From: Treponemataceae bacterium
GTDB taxonomy: Bacteria; Spirochaetota; Spirochaetia; Treponematales; Treponemataceae
Length of the DNA stretch: 49,620 nt
Direction: 5' to 3'
NCBI GenBank assembly: GCA_024685655.1
Contig: JAIKVO010000067.1
Location: 1 to 49,620, forward strand
Shown here: in pieces, positions 32,828 through 41,293 of the stretch
Position numbering within the stretch: the stretch's first letter is position 1
How the letters are laid out: the number at the start of each line of letters is the position of its first letter
Notes under the pieces: model-generated
The model's input: only the letters and a program-made list of their open reading frames with translations
The model's database searches: none
Told to the model about the DNA's origin: nothing
Program-made: the position numbers and the translations under genes

Positions 32828-34429
32828 ATGCCAAAAGTACTTAAACCGAATAAAGGGAAAGCCTTCCTATATTTAAGAGATTATCTAGCTGTTCTATTAG
32901 ATAAAAACTATTCTGAAATCAAAGAAGATGTTGCTCACGTATTAAATAAAAGTGTTAAATCAATTGAAAAATACTGGTGCGGAGTTGGTTCGTTTGACTT
33001 TTGGCAAGCACAAGCCATAGTCGATCTGATTTTAGGAGAAGGCACTTTTGAATATGATTATTATGAAAATAAAAAAAATAATGTCAAACTGGAGGGGAAA
33101 AGATACGGAGCATTAAGATACGATGAAGCTCACGTTTTAAAAAATATTCTGATTTATTTCTTAAAACAACATGACACTGGAAAAATTGGTGAAAAACTGG
33201 GTTATGAAGAAATTATCAACAAGTATTATAAGTCTGCAGTGACATTATCAGAAACAAAATCTTCAGGCACTAAAACGGCTTCCGATCTTGCTTTAGATCA
33301 GCTTCCCAAAAAAGACGATATAGTCCAAAAAGATATAATAAACAAAATCAAGTGCGCTATACAAGCAAAACAATATGTATTTTTCTCAGGGAACAGTGGC
33401 TCAGGAAAAAAGCGTAAAGTAAACAGTATTATAAATGAATACATCAATACCTACGATTTTAAGAAGTTCTGTATCGATTTCGAAACTGATGAAATGACGT
33501 ATCTTAATTTCCTAAAAAAAATTGAAACTATCTTTAGCAGAGACTCACAAGAATTATCCCAGGAAAAATTGGAAAGAAAAGCGGCAGAACATCTTTCTCA
33601 TCACAGATCAATCATATTCATCAATGGTTTTGATCTTTTTAAAGACGATAACGACAGAAGGAATATCATATTTTTCTTGAAGCACGATTTGAAGGATGAG
33701 AATATCGTCATCATAACAAGCAATAAATCAATGAGCGAATATGAATACATAAAAGAGCCATTTTCAGAAGTAGAAGACCGTGAATACACAGAAAGTGAGT
33801 GTATGATACTTATGAAATCTTTAAAAAATGATAAACCATATTGTGATGCAATAAAAGTTTATAAAAAACTGTACAAGCTTGCCTATGAAAAAGGGGATAA
33901 AAATCCATCTCAAATGATTTATTATCTATACGAATTTTCCAAACAATTAGTAGAAGAAGATTTGTACAATAATTTTAACATAGAAGCGAATAAATTTCTG
34001 TTCGGAGAATTCTTAAAAGATTTAGATGAAAATTGCCTAATAGTTTTGGTAACACTTTCTCTTTTTTCGAATCCCATTCCAAAAGATACATTGTTTGAAA
34101 TTTCTGGGCTGAAAGATGTTAGTGAACTGACAAAAACCCTTGGAAAACTAAAAAAGAAACTGCTTATAAAAGTCGAGGATTCAGAATCAAACGATGTTCT
34201 GTATTCTCTTCTTAATAAAATAAAGATTGCTATAGAAGATGAAAAACAAAACCACCCAGAAAAATACGAACAAATAATTTCTAACTGGGCTGATTATTAT
34301 ATAGAGATTTCTAAAGATGAGAAAAACGAACTGAACTCAGAAACTGGTAATATCATAAGAGTATGGAATTACTGCGAAGAAGTTGGAAGGTGGGATGATG
34401 TCCGCGTTTTAGAGAAAAGAATCTGGTAA
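32828..34429 (+). CDS. STAND-like P-loop NTPase, possibly C-terminally truncated
   Basis: 533 residues. Residues 1-150 are a helical N-terminal module that I do not recognise, perhaps DNA- or partner-binding. An NTPase module follows: P-loop VFFSGNSGSGKKRK (188-195; Lys replaces the usual Ser/Thr), Walker-B-like SIIFINGFDL (261-270), NIVIITSN (292-299) equivalent to the RNBS-B strand, and a winged-helix-like ENCLIVLVTLSLFSNPIPKD near 401-420. The last 45 residues (NIIRVWNYCEEVGRWDDVRV) resemble the first helices of a TPR-type sensor array and then stop. Such NTPases are switches in signalling and phage defence. A TATAAT box lies 32 bases upstream. Strongly AT-rich. Confidence 0.6.
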   Translation: MPKVLKPNKGKAFLYLRDYLAVLLDKNYSEIKEDVAHVLNKSVKSIEKYWCGVGSFDFWQAQAIVDLILGEGTFEYDYYENKKNNVKLEGKRYGALRYDEAHVLKNILIYFLKQHDTGKIGEKLGYEEIINKYYKSAVTLSETKSSGTKTASDLALDQLPKKDDIVQKDIINKIKCAIQAKQYVFFSGNSGSGKKRKVNSIINEYINTYDFKKFCIDFETDEMTYLNFLKKIETIFSRDSQELSQEKLERKAAEHLSHHRSIIFINGFDLFKDDNDRRNIIFFLKHDLKDENIVIITSNKSMSEYEYIKEPFSEVEDREYTESECMILMKSLKNDKPYCDAIKVYKKLYKLAYEKGDKNPSQMIYYLYEFSKQLVEEDLYNNFNIEANKFLFGEFLKDLDENCLIVLVTLSLFSNPIPKDTLFEISGLKDVSELTKTLGKLKKKLLIKVEDSESNDVLYSLLNKIKIAIEDEKQNHPEKYEQIISNWADYYIEISKDEKNELNSETGNIIRVWNYCEEVGRWDDVRVLEKRIW

Positions 34430-34535
34430 CAGCTTGATTCGATCAAATACGGATTTATGCATTTAATCACATATCTCCAATACATCCAACATCTTTTTAT
34501 AGATGAAATTATTACCCTGATTAATAATTTTTTCT

Positions 34536-34564
34536 TTGATATTAGGATTTGTTTCTGGTAGAAT
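34536..34564 (+). promoter_or_regulatory. Hybrid kinase promoter, leaderless configuration
   Basis: TTGATA (34536-34541), 17 bp, TAGAAT (34559-34564), 7 bases to the ATG at 34572. The TTG inside the -35 box is in frame with the gene but is not a credible start. Confidence 0.6.
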
Positions 34565-34571
34565 ATTTTCT

Positions 34572-35720
34572 ATGCATGAGAAATCCAATATCTTATCAAG
34601 GCTGAGTCATGAACTAAGAACTCCTCTCAATTCCATTATCGGGCTTAACCGCCTTATTTTGGAGAACCCAGGAGATTCTGACAACGTAAAAAAAATATCG
34701 ACTCAAATAGACTTAGCATCATCTTTTATCTTGAACCTTGTAGATAATATTATTGACGTAGACGAGATTGATTCAAAGGATATGACGCTAAATCCTTCCG
34801 TTTTCTCGCCGAAACAACTGCTCGAAAGCCTTTGTATAACATACAAAACGGCAGCAGAGAACGAAAATCTTACTTTCCAGGCAACCATACCAGAACCATT
34901 CCCAGAATACGTATCGCTTGATAAAATCCGGCTTTCACTGGTTCTGAACAACCTTCTTTCTAATGCTGTACGTTTCAACAAAAAAGGCGGTCGCATTGAC
35001 TTTATCGCAGAAGATGTAGGCACATCCGCAGGCGGTCTTCATACACTTCGTTTCACCGTTGCTGATTCAGGTATTGGTATACAGGAAGATAAACTGCCTA
35101 ATATTTTCAATTTATTTTCCAGCGTTGCGGAAACAGACCACAAAGCAGTGTACGGTGCAGGCATGGGGCTTTTTGTATCCGACAGCATAATCCGTATGAT
35201 GGGAAGCAAAATCAACGTAAGAAGCGTTGAAGGCGAAGGCAGCACATTCTGGTTCGAAATCAGCGCATATGTTCCAGGATCAGAGGAGACAAAACCTCTT
35301 GACGGAAAGGAAGAGCTTAGAGGAACGACGATTCTTATAGCGGATGATAATAATATAAACTGCAGCATAGTGAAACATCTTCTTGAAAGCTTCGGATGTA
35401 CGGTTGAAGTAACAACGAACGGAGAAGATGCTGTCGCGCTTTTCTCTGCTTCAGAGCCGCACCACTACGATGCGATTCTTCTTGACATACGAATGCCGGG
35501 TATTGACGGACTTGAGACATGCAGGCGTATCCGTGCGCTAGGCGGAGAAGGTTCGTTCAGCATTGACGCGCTGGAAATCCCGATTATAGCGATGACGGCG
35601 AACGTAATGGATTCTGACAGACAGAAATCATTCGAGGCTGGAATGAACGCCCATATAAACAAACCTATAGACCCAGACACACTATACACGGTACTTGCGT
35701 CAAGCATTGTCAGAAACTAA
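34572..35720 (+). CDS. Hybrid histidine kinase-receiver protein lacking a sensor domain
   Basis: 382 residues. It opens directly with the HisKA helix (MHEKSNILSRLSHELRTPLN, phospho-accepting His13), then a HATPase with NNLLSNAVRF, ADSGIGI and GAGMGLFVSDSI, then a receiver with ILIADDNNIN, acceptor Asp in LLDIRMPGIDG, MTANV and the Lys in HINKPI. No PAS, membrane or other input domain precedes it, so it must be recruited by a partner, for example the EAL protein or a chemoreceptor. A stop codon lies in frame just upstream of the promoter, so nothing larger can be encoded. It ends at a strong terminator. Confidence 0.88.
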   Translation: MHEKSNILSRLSHELRTPLNSIIGLNRLILENPGDSDNVKKISTQIDLASSFILNLVDNIIDVDEIDSKDMTLNPSVFSPKQLLESLCITYKTAAENENLTFQATIPEPFPEYVSLDKIRLSLVLNNLLSNAVRFNKKGGRIDFIAEDVGTSAGGLHTLRFTVADSGIGIQEDKLPNIFNLFSSVAETDHKAVYGAGMGLFVSDSIIRMMGSKINVRSVEGEGSTFWFEISAYVPGSEETKPLDGKEELRGTTILIADDNNINCSIVKHLLESFGCTVEVTTNGEDAVALFSASEPHHYDAILLDIRMPGIDGLETCRRIRALGGEGSFSIDALEIPIIAMTANVMDSDRQKSFEAGMNAHINKPIDPDTLYTVLASSIVRN

Positions 35721-35732
35721 AACATTTATTGT

Positions 35733-35774
35733 AAAACTGATTAGCCCACTTTCGGGTTAATCAGTTTTTTTTTT
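35733..35774 (+). terminator. Intrinsic terminator after the hybrid kinase
   Basis: AACTGATTA-GCCC, loop, GGGT-TAATCAGTT with a T10 tract reaching 35774. The T tract ends 13 bases before the next start codon, so the following gene needs its own start signal within or after this hairpin. Confidence 0.85.
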
Positions 35775-35787
35775 GCAGGGTATCATC

Positions 35788-36615
35788 ATGAAACTTTGTA
35801 TACGTCCGCATGATGTCGGACATTCCACCGCCAATGATTTAGGTGAGAAGATTCAAGCTATGGGATTTGAAGGAGTCCAGCTAGCCATAGCAAAAGCAAT
35901 AAAGGGGCAAAGCGGAGAACCAGACACACTTACTCCGGATGTCTGTCGTTCCATAAAAGAAGGGTTCAATTCGCACAATATAGAGATTCCGATTTTGGGC
36001 GCGTATTTTAATCCAGTCCACTCAAATAAAGATTCAGTTCGAAAAGGGGCTGCAAAGTTCGCAGACCATCTGAGGAAAGCAAGTTTATTCGGGGCGAAAT
36101 ATGTCGCAAGCGAAACAGGCAGCTACAACGACCAGCCATGGACTTACAACCCCAGGAACCAAACAGAGGAAGGCTTTGATGAAGTTTATTCTGTATTTCG
36201 CCCCCTTGCGGATGTCGCTCTTGAAAGCGGTTCTTACCTTACGCTAGAGGGCGCATGGGGACATTGCATCTTCTGTCCAGCCCAGATGGAACGCATCGTA
36301 AAGGCCCTTGATAACGGATATATCCGCATCACTGTAGATATTTTCAACTATCTTTACGAAGGCAACTACAAGAGCCGGTTTGATATCCTTGACGAATGCC
36401 TGGATCGATTTGGAGATAAAATAGCCGTTTTTCATATAAAAGACTTTAATGTAAACTCGGACGGCTCATTGTATGAAACAGGCATTGAAAACGGAATTAT
36501 GGGCTGGGACAAAATGCTCCCCAAAATTAAAGCGCGTGTACCGGATGCACTTCTTGTCTTTGAGGGGATGAAGGATATGCCGCGCAGCCTGGAGATTTTC
36601 AAAAGCTATTTGTAA
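35788..36615 (+). CDS. Sugar phosphate isomerase/epimerase-like TIM barrel protein
   Basis: 275 residues from MKLCIRPHDVGH. Features of the AP-endonuclease-2/xylose-isomerase-like TIM barrel superfamily are visible: GFEGVQLAIAKA, ASLFGAKYVASETG, LEGAWGHCIF, ITVDIFNYLYEGNY and AVFHIKDFNV, supplying the Glu, Asp and His metal ligands. It probably acts on a free or phosphorylated sugar; the substrate is not evident and the neighbours do not help. The ATG at 35788 has an AGGG a few bases upstream; a TTG at 35773 is also in frame but lies in the terminator tract. Confidence 0.8.
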   Translation: MKLCIRPHDVGHSTANDLGEKIQAMGFEGVQLAIAKAIKGQSGEPDTLTPDVCRSIKEGFNSHNIEIPILGAYFNPVHSNKDSVRKGAAKFADHLRKASLFGAKYVASETGSYNDQPWTYNPRNQTEEGFDEVYSVFRPLADVALESGSYLTLEGAWGHCIFCPAQMERIVKALDNGYIRITVDIFNYLYEGNYKSRFDILDECLDRFGDKIAVFHIKDFNVNSDGSLYETGIENGIMGWDKMLPKIKARVPDALLVFEGMKDMPRSLEIFKSYL

Positions 36616-36670
36616 GCAGGAAATAACATATACCTTAGGGTGCGATTCCATTAAGAAGTTACCCATAACT

Positions 36671-36719
36671 AACTTTATATAATATAGTTATTTATATCAT
36701 CAGTTATCGTTGATTAACT
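36671..36719. promoter_or_regulatory. Palindromic sites upstream of feoAB, candidate metal-regulator operators
   Basis: AACTTTATATAATATAGTT (36671-36689) is a near-palindrome (AACT...AGTT). A second, AGTTA...TAACT (36702-36719), overlaps the -35 box. Fur- or DtxR/TroR-type control of ferrous iron uptake would be expected, but neither sequence matches a consensus that I can state with confidence. Confidence 0.3.
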
Positions 36720-36738
36720 TTTAGAATTCGTCTATATT
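36710..36738 (+). promoter_or_regulatory. feoAB promoter
   Basis: TTGATT (36710-36715), 17 bp, TATATT (36733-36738). The start point should be near 36745, only about 8 bases before the first ATG. Confidence 0.6.
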
Positions 36739-36752
36739 TACCTCAACCTTAA

Positions 36753-39215
36753 ATGTGGATAACGAAAATGACTATAAAAGATCTTGAAATAAACGAAACA
36801 GCAATTATCAAAACAGTTGGCGGCAGCGGCGCATTACGCCAGCATTTCCTAGACATGGGCGTAATTCCAGGAACACGCGTTACTCCCGTAAAATATGCGC
36901 CTATGGGCGACCCGCTTGAAATCCGCATACACGGTTACGAACTTACGCTTCGTGTCGCCGATGCCGCTCAGATAGAAGTAGAGACTATTAGCAGCAAGAA
37001 CGCAGGAAAGCCACAAACAGACTCTTCCTTACAAACAGAAACGCCAGAGTCCGCTGATGAAACAGGAACGGCACGGACACAAAATTCCACAGTGCAAAAA
37101 AAACAGGGTGCACTGCAAAAAAAGCCGAGCTACCACAAGGAGCACCCCGGCCTTGGAGAAGGCGGAAAATACCACGAAAAAAAGACTGAAAATCCGCTTC
37201 CAAAAGAAACAAAGCTTACGTTCGCGCTTGCCGGAAACCAGAACTGCGGAAAGACTACTCTTTTCAACCAGCTTACCGGCGCGAACCAACACGTAGGCAA
37301 CTTCCCCGGCGTTACAGTGGACCAAAAAAGCGGCTCAATAAAAGGCAAGCCGAACACGCTTGTTACAGACCTTCCTGGCATTTACTCACTCTCGCCCTAC
37401 TCCGCCGAGGAAATTGTCTCGCGCTCTTTCATACTGGAGCAAAAGCCTACGTGCATCATCAACATTGTAGATGCGACGAACATAGAGCGTAACCTTTACC
37501 TTACGATGCAGCTCATGACGCTTGAAACGCCTGTCGTTCTTGCGCTCAACATGATGGACGAAATGCACGGCAACGGTGGCTCCGTTGACATTAACGTAAT
37601 GGAAGATTTTTTGGGCATTCCGGTCGTTCCTATTTCTGCCGCGAAAAACGAAGGTATTGATGAGCTTATAAACCACGCTATTCATATTGCGCAGTATCAG
37701 GAAAAGCCCGCCGACAACGATTTCTGCCTTGAAAACGAGAACGGTGGTGCGCTTCACCGCTGCCTCCACGCAATAATGAACCTTATTGACGACCACGCGA
37801 AAGCTGCCGCCATTCCAGTCCGGTTCGCGGCTACAAAACTCGTAGAGGGCGACGCTCACATAATGGACGCGCTAAAGCTTTCAACAAACGAAAAAGAAAT
37901 GCTTGAGCACATAATCTGCCAACTTGAAGAAGAGCGCGGGCTAGACCGGGCAGCAGCAATTGCCGACATGCGTTTTTCATTCATAAAAAAGCTTGTGGCA
38001 GCGGCTGTAAAAAAGCCCAAAGAAAGCCGCGAGCGTGAACGGAGCCGCCGTATAGACAAGTTTCTGACAGGAAAATATACTGCTATCCCTGCGTTTATCG
38101 GTGTAATGGCACTTGTGTTTTTCCTGACATTCAACGTAATAGGCGCATGGCTACAGGAATTGCTTGAAGCAGGGATAGACAGACTTACCGCGCTCGTCGC
38201 AGTCGGTCTTGAAAACCTGAACGTAAACCCAGTGTTACAATCACTCGTTATAGACGGCGTTTTCACCGGGGTTGGAAGCGTGCTCAGTTTTTTACCGATT
38301 ATTGTGACACTTTTCTTTTTTCTTTCACTGCTTGAAGATACAGGCTACATGGCGCGTGTTGCGTTTGTTATGGACAAGCTTCTTCGAAAAATCGGACTTT
38401 CTGGTCGAAGTATTGTGCCGATGCTCATCGGGTTCGGCTGCACAGTTCCTGGCGTAATGGCAAGCCGTACTCTTCCTTCAGAGCGCGACCGAAAAATGAC
38501 GATACTGCTCACACCTTTCATGAGCTGCACGGCGAAACTTCCTGTGTACGCATTTTTTTCGACTGTCTTTTTCCCTAAATACAGCGGGCTTGTCATGGTG
38601 GGACTATACTTTTTGGGAATTATAACTGGTATTTTAATTGCGCTTCTGCTTAAAAACACTGCGTTCAAGGGTGAAGCCGTGCCGTTCGTAATGGAGCTTC
38701 CAAACTACAGGATGCCCGGTCTTAAAAATGTCGCGCAGCTTTTGTGGGAAAAGGCGAAAGACTTTTTGCAGCGCGCTTTCACAATCATCTTCCTTGCGTC
38801 AATAATCATCTGGTTTATGCAGACATTCGACACAAAGCTGAACATGGTCACAGACTCGCACGACAGCATCCTCGCGCTTATTGCAGGATATATCGCGCCG
38901 ATTTTCAAACCGCTCGGCTTCGGCGACTGGCGAATCAGCACATCGCTTTTGGTAGGCGTTATCGCAAAAGAAAGCGTTGTCTCAACACTTTCGGTACTAT
39001 TCTCGTCCGAAGCCGCGCTCGTTTCGCTTCTCTCGCCGGGAGCCGCAGCCGCACTGCTCGTTTTCTGCCTGCTTTACTCGCCATGCGTAGCCGCAATCGC
39101 TTCTATAAAACGCGAGCTTGGCACAAAATGGGCTGCATTCGTCGTTGTCGGGCAGTGCGCGCTAGCGTGGCTTGTCGCGTTTGGCGTGAAACTTATTTCT
39201 CTGGCGTTTGCATAA
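36753..39215 (+). CDS. feoB: FeoA-FeoB fusion, ferrous iron transporter
   Basis: 820 residues. Residues about 6-78 are a complete FeoA (SH3-like) domain with LRQHFLDMGVIPGTRV; a 70-residue low-complexity linker follows; then the FeoB G domain with G1 GNQNCGKT (161-168), G3 DLPG (206-209), G4 NMMD (266-269) and SAAK. The membrane core has the family motifs GFGCTVPGVMASR and SCTAKLPVYAFF. FeoB moves Fe(II) across the inner membrane in a GTPase-linked manner, and FeoA is its regulatory partner, here covalently joined. Starts at 36753 or 36768 are both possible; neither has a ribosome site. Confidence 0.95.
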   Translation: MWITKMTIKDLEINETAIIKTVGGSGALRQHFLDMGVIPGTRVTPVKYAPMGDPLEIRIHGYELTLRVADAAQIEVETISSKNAGKPQTDSSLQTETPESADETGTARTQNSTVQKKQGALQKKPSYHKEHPGLGEGGKYHEKKTENPLPKETKLTFALAGNQNCGKTTLFNQLTGANQHVGNFPGVTVDQKSGSIKGKPNTLVTDLPGIYSLSPYSAEEIVSRSFILEQKPTCIINIVDATNIERNLYLTMQLMTLETPVVLALNMMDEMHGNGGSVDINVMEDFLGIPVVPISAAKNEGIDELINHAIHIAQYQEKPADNDFCLENENGGALHRCLHAIMNLIDDHAKAAAIPVRFAATKLVEGDAHIMDALKLSTNEKEMLEHIICQLEEERGLDRAAAIADMRFSFIKKLVAAAVKKPKESRERERSRRIDKFLTGKYTAIPAFIGVMALVFFLTFNVIGAWLQELLEAGIDRLTALVAVGLENLNVNPVLQSLVIDGVFTGVGSVLSFLPIIVTLFFFLSLLEDTGYMARVAFVMDKLLRKIGLSGRSIVPMLIGFGCTVPGVMASRTLPSERDRKMTILLTPFMSCTAKLPVYAFFSTVFFPKYSGLVMVGLYFLGIITGILIALLLKNTAFKGEAVPFVMELPNYRMPGLKNVAQLLWEKAKDFLQRAFTIIFLASIIIWFMQTFDTKLNMVTDSHDSILALIAGYIAPIFKPLGFGDWRISTSLLVGVIAKESVVSTLSVLFSSEAALVSLLSPGAAAALLVFCLLYSPCVAAIASIKRELGTKWAAFVVVGQCALAWLVAFGVKLISLAFA

Positions 39216-39219
39216 ATTG

Positions 39220-39350
39220 CGGTAGGGATAGGAGCGGCGGTCGTTCGTGCGGCTTCCTTGCCGCACGAATGAAGCGCGGTTAGCGCGGAACCGCGGATAG
39301 CCCGCCCGACGTGAGGTTTCCAGAAACCGAACGTCGGGACCGCCCAATTC
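39220..39350. repeat. GC-rich double-hairpin intergenic element, copy B
   Basis: TTCGTGCGGC (39244-39253) pairs with GCCGCACGAA (39260-39269); CCCGACGT (39305-39312) pairs with ACGTCGGG (39331-39338) and encloses GGTTTC/GAAACC. Between them lies AAGCGCGG...GCGCGGAACCGCGGATAGCCCG. The order of parts parallels copy A at 29420-29560 (opposite strand): a TAGGGAT-type edge, hairpin 1, AAGCG linker, GCCCG box, hairpin 2. Confidence 0.65.
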
Positions 39351-39410
39351 TTCAGGAATGTAAATCTGCCTTGTATAGTCTTACGGCCGTGTCTGTGTTA
39401 AAATATCGAT

Positions 39411-40436
39411 ATGATAATCAACACCGGGGCACGTACCGACACAGTGCAATACTTCACTCCGTGGCTTCTAAAACGTTTTGAAGAAGGCTACGTGCTTTCC
39501 AGAAATCCGATGTTCCCGAATAAAGTGACGCGCTACGAACTTACGCCCGACAAAGTAGACTGCATTGTTTTCTGTTCAAAAAACTACGAGCCGATTCTTC
39601 CGTATTTGCACACAATAACCGACAGGTTCAACACTAATTTCCAATACACGATAACTGCTTACGGCAAAGATATAGAGCCGGGAGTTCCATCTATTGACGA
39701 GAGCATAAGAACGCTTTTGAAGCTTGAAAAAATCGTCGGGGCAAAGCGGATTTGCTGGCGGTATGACCCTGTTCTGCTCACGAAAAACTATTCAATCCAA
39801 ACGCACAAAGAAACTTTTGAATACATTGCATCGCGTCTTTCAGGGCATGTGAACAGGTGCATATTCAGTTTTGTGGAGCTTTACACAAAACTTCAGTTTA
39901 ATATGCCGGAGCTAATCGTTTTTTCGGAGGACGATATAAACGAGATTGCACGCTCACTTGGAGAGATTGCGGCGCGTTATGGGTTGCGAATTCAGACTTG
40001 CGGAACGAACGGTGATTTTACGAGGTACGGAATACTTAAATCTGGCTGCATAACGCTTGAAATGCTTGGCGAGTCGAACGGGGTTGAATTCCGCGAACTG
40101 AAACACAGCGGAATGCGCAACGGCTGCCACTGCATAGAGACAAGGAGTATAGGCGACTACGATACTTGTCCTAACGGATGCAAATACTGTTACGCAAACA
40201 AAAGCCCGAAAAAAGCTCAGGAAAATTATAAGTTGCACGATCCTGAGTCGCCGCTTCTTTTGGGGCATCTTAATCCGGGCGATGAAGTTACGCAGGGGGT
40301 GCAGAAAAGCTTCTTGAAAGTCGCGCGCGACGCAAACGAACGCAACACCAATTTGCGAAGGGGCGCCGGGCACAACTCTGCCAGGCGAAAAGCCGCCGGA
40401 CGTGACGCAAATATGTGCGACGGCTGGCTTTTCTAG
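39411..40436 (+). CDS. DUF1848 family protein
   Basis: 341 residues. It begins MIINTGARTDTVQYFTPW and contains CIVFCSKNYEPILPYL, ICWRYDPVLL and FSFVELYTKLQ, matching DUF1848, and near the end a cysteine cluster GCHCIE and DTCPNGCKYCYAN of the type seen at iron-sulfur or metal sites. Function is unknown. After the family core there is a tail of about 50 residues, Arg/Asn/Ala-rich (RRGAGHNSARRKAAGRD), that looks like recent extension. TAAAAT lies 6 bases before the ATG, so it may be leaderless. Its TAG stop overlaps the stop of the convergent permease gene within CTAG. Confidence 0.8.
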   Translation: MIINTGARTDTVQYFTPWLLKRFEEGYVLSRNPMFPNKVTRYELTPDKVDCIVFCSKNYEPILPYLHTITDRFNTNFQYTITAYGKDIEPGVPSIDESIRTLLKLEKIVGAKRICWRYDPVLLTKNYSIQTHKETFEYIASRLSGHVNRCIFSFVELYTKLQFNMPELIVFSEDDINEIARSLGEIAARYGLRIQTCGTNGDFTRYGILKSGCITLEMLGESNGVEFRELKHSGMRNGCHCIETRSIGDYDTCPNGCKYCYANKSPKKAQENYKLHDPESPLLLGHLNPGDEVTQGVQKSFLKVARDANERNTNLRRGAGHNSARRKAAGRDANMCDGWLF

Positions 40437-41293
40437 CCCTTTACTGCACCTGCAAGAACGCCTTTTATAATGTGCTTCTGGCACGCTAAATAAAACACGA
40501 TAACCGGTAGCATCGCAAGCATCAACATCGCCATCATCGCGCCCATATCAACCGCACCATAACCGCCGCGAAGATACTGAATCGCAATCGGAATCGTCTT
40601 GTAATCTGTTCCGATAGTCAGATACGGCAAAAGATAGTCGTTCCAAACCCACATTATCTCAAGAATACCGATAGTGATTGCCTGACTTTTAAGCATCGGG
40701 ATAACGACATGAAGAAAAATTTGCGGCGGGTTCGCGCCGTCTATCATCGCAGCTTCTTCCATCGCCAGCGGAATTGACTTTATAAAGCCTGCGAACATGA
40801 ACGTCGCCATGCCGCATCCGAATCCCACATAAATTACGATAATGCCCACAGGGTTATCAAGGTGAAGGACGTTCGCCATTTTGCTCATTGTGTACATAAC
40901 CATCTGGAAAGGAACAATCATCGAAAAAACAAGCATATAGTAAATGACGCTGTTCACTTTGCTCTTAATGCGCGTAATGTACCACGCAAGCATACTTGAC
41001 AAAATCAGTATTCCAGCGACCGAGCCTACCGTTATCCAGAGCGAATAACCGAATGCTTGGAAAAACTTGATTTTCTTTACACCGTTTATGTAGTTCGAAA
41101 GGCCTACGAACGTCTTGTCTGCGTTTTCTCCGCCCATAGACGGAAACGAAAACGGAGCCGTGGAGATAAACAACTTTCCTTTGAAAGAGTTCATAAGAAC
41201 TATGAAAATCGGAAACAGCACGTAAGCAGCTCCCAAAACAAGGAACACGAAAATAATCTTCTTTGAGGTATTGCCCTTTATATCGTTTTTCAC
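40433..41293 (-). CDS. Carbohydrate ABC transporter permease, MalG/UgpE type
   Basis: 286 residues, six membrane segments. The cytoplasmic EAA loop EEAAMIDGANPPQIFLHVVIP (ATPase docking) is present, as are FVGLSNYING and PFQMVMYTM, typical of CUT1-family inner permeases. The start is GTG at 41293, overlapping the stop of the partner permease (GTGA), which indicates coupled translation. With the MalF-type permease and the binding protein it forms a sugar importer; the ATPase is not encoded here and is presumably shared (MsiK/UgpC type). Confidence 0.9.
   Translation of the reverse strand: MKNDIKGNTSKKIIFVFLVLGAAYVLFPIFIVLMNSFKGKLFISTAPFSFPSMGGENADKTFVGLSNYINGVKKIKFFQAFGYSLWITVGSVAGILILSSMLAWYITRIKSKVNSVIYYMLVFSMIVPFQMVMYTMSKMANVLHLDNPVGIIVIYVGFGCGMATFMFAGFIKSIPLAMEEAAMIDGANPPQIFLHVVIPMLKSQAITIGILEIMWVWNDYLLPYLTIGTDYKTIPIAIQYLRGGYGAVDMGAMMAMLMLAMLPVIVFYLACQKHIIKGVLAGAVKG

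Noticed and set aside
34430-34558. Continuation of the STAND-like gene beyond its stop as a frameshifted or readthrough domain
   Set aside because: The 43 open codons have no recognisable similarity and such a run is not rare in AT-rich DNA; kept only as a possibility in the findings.
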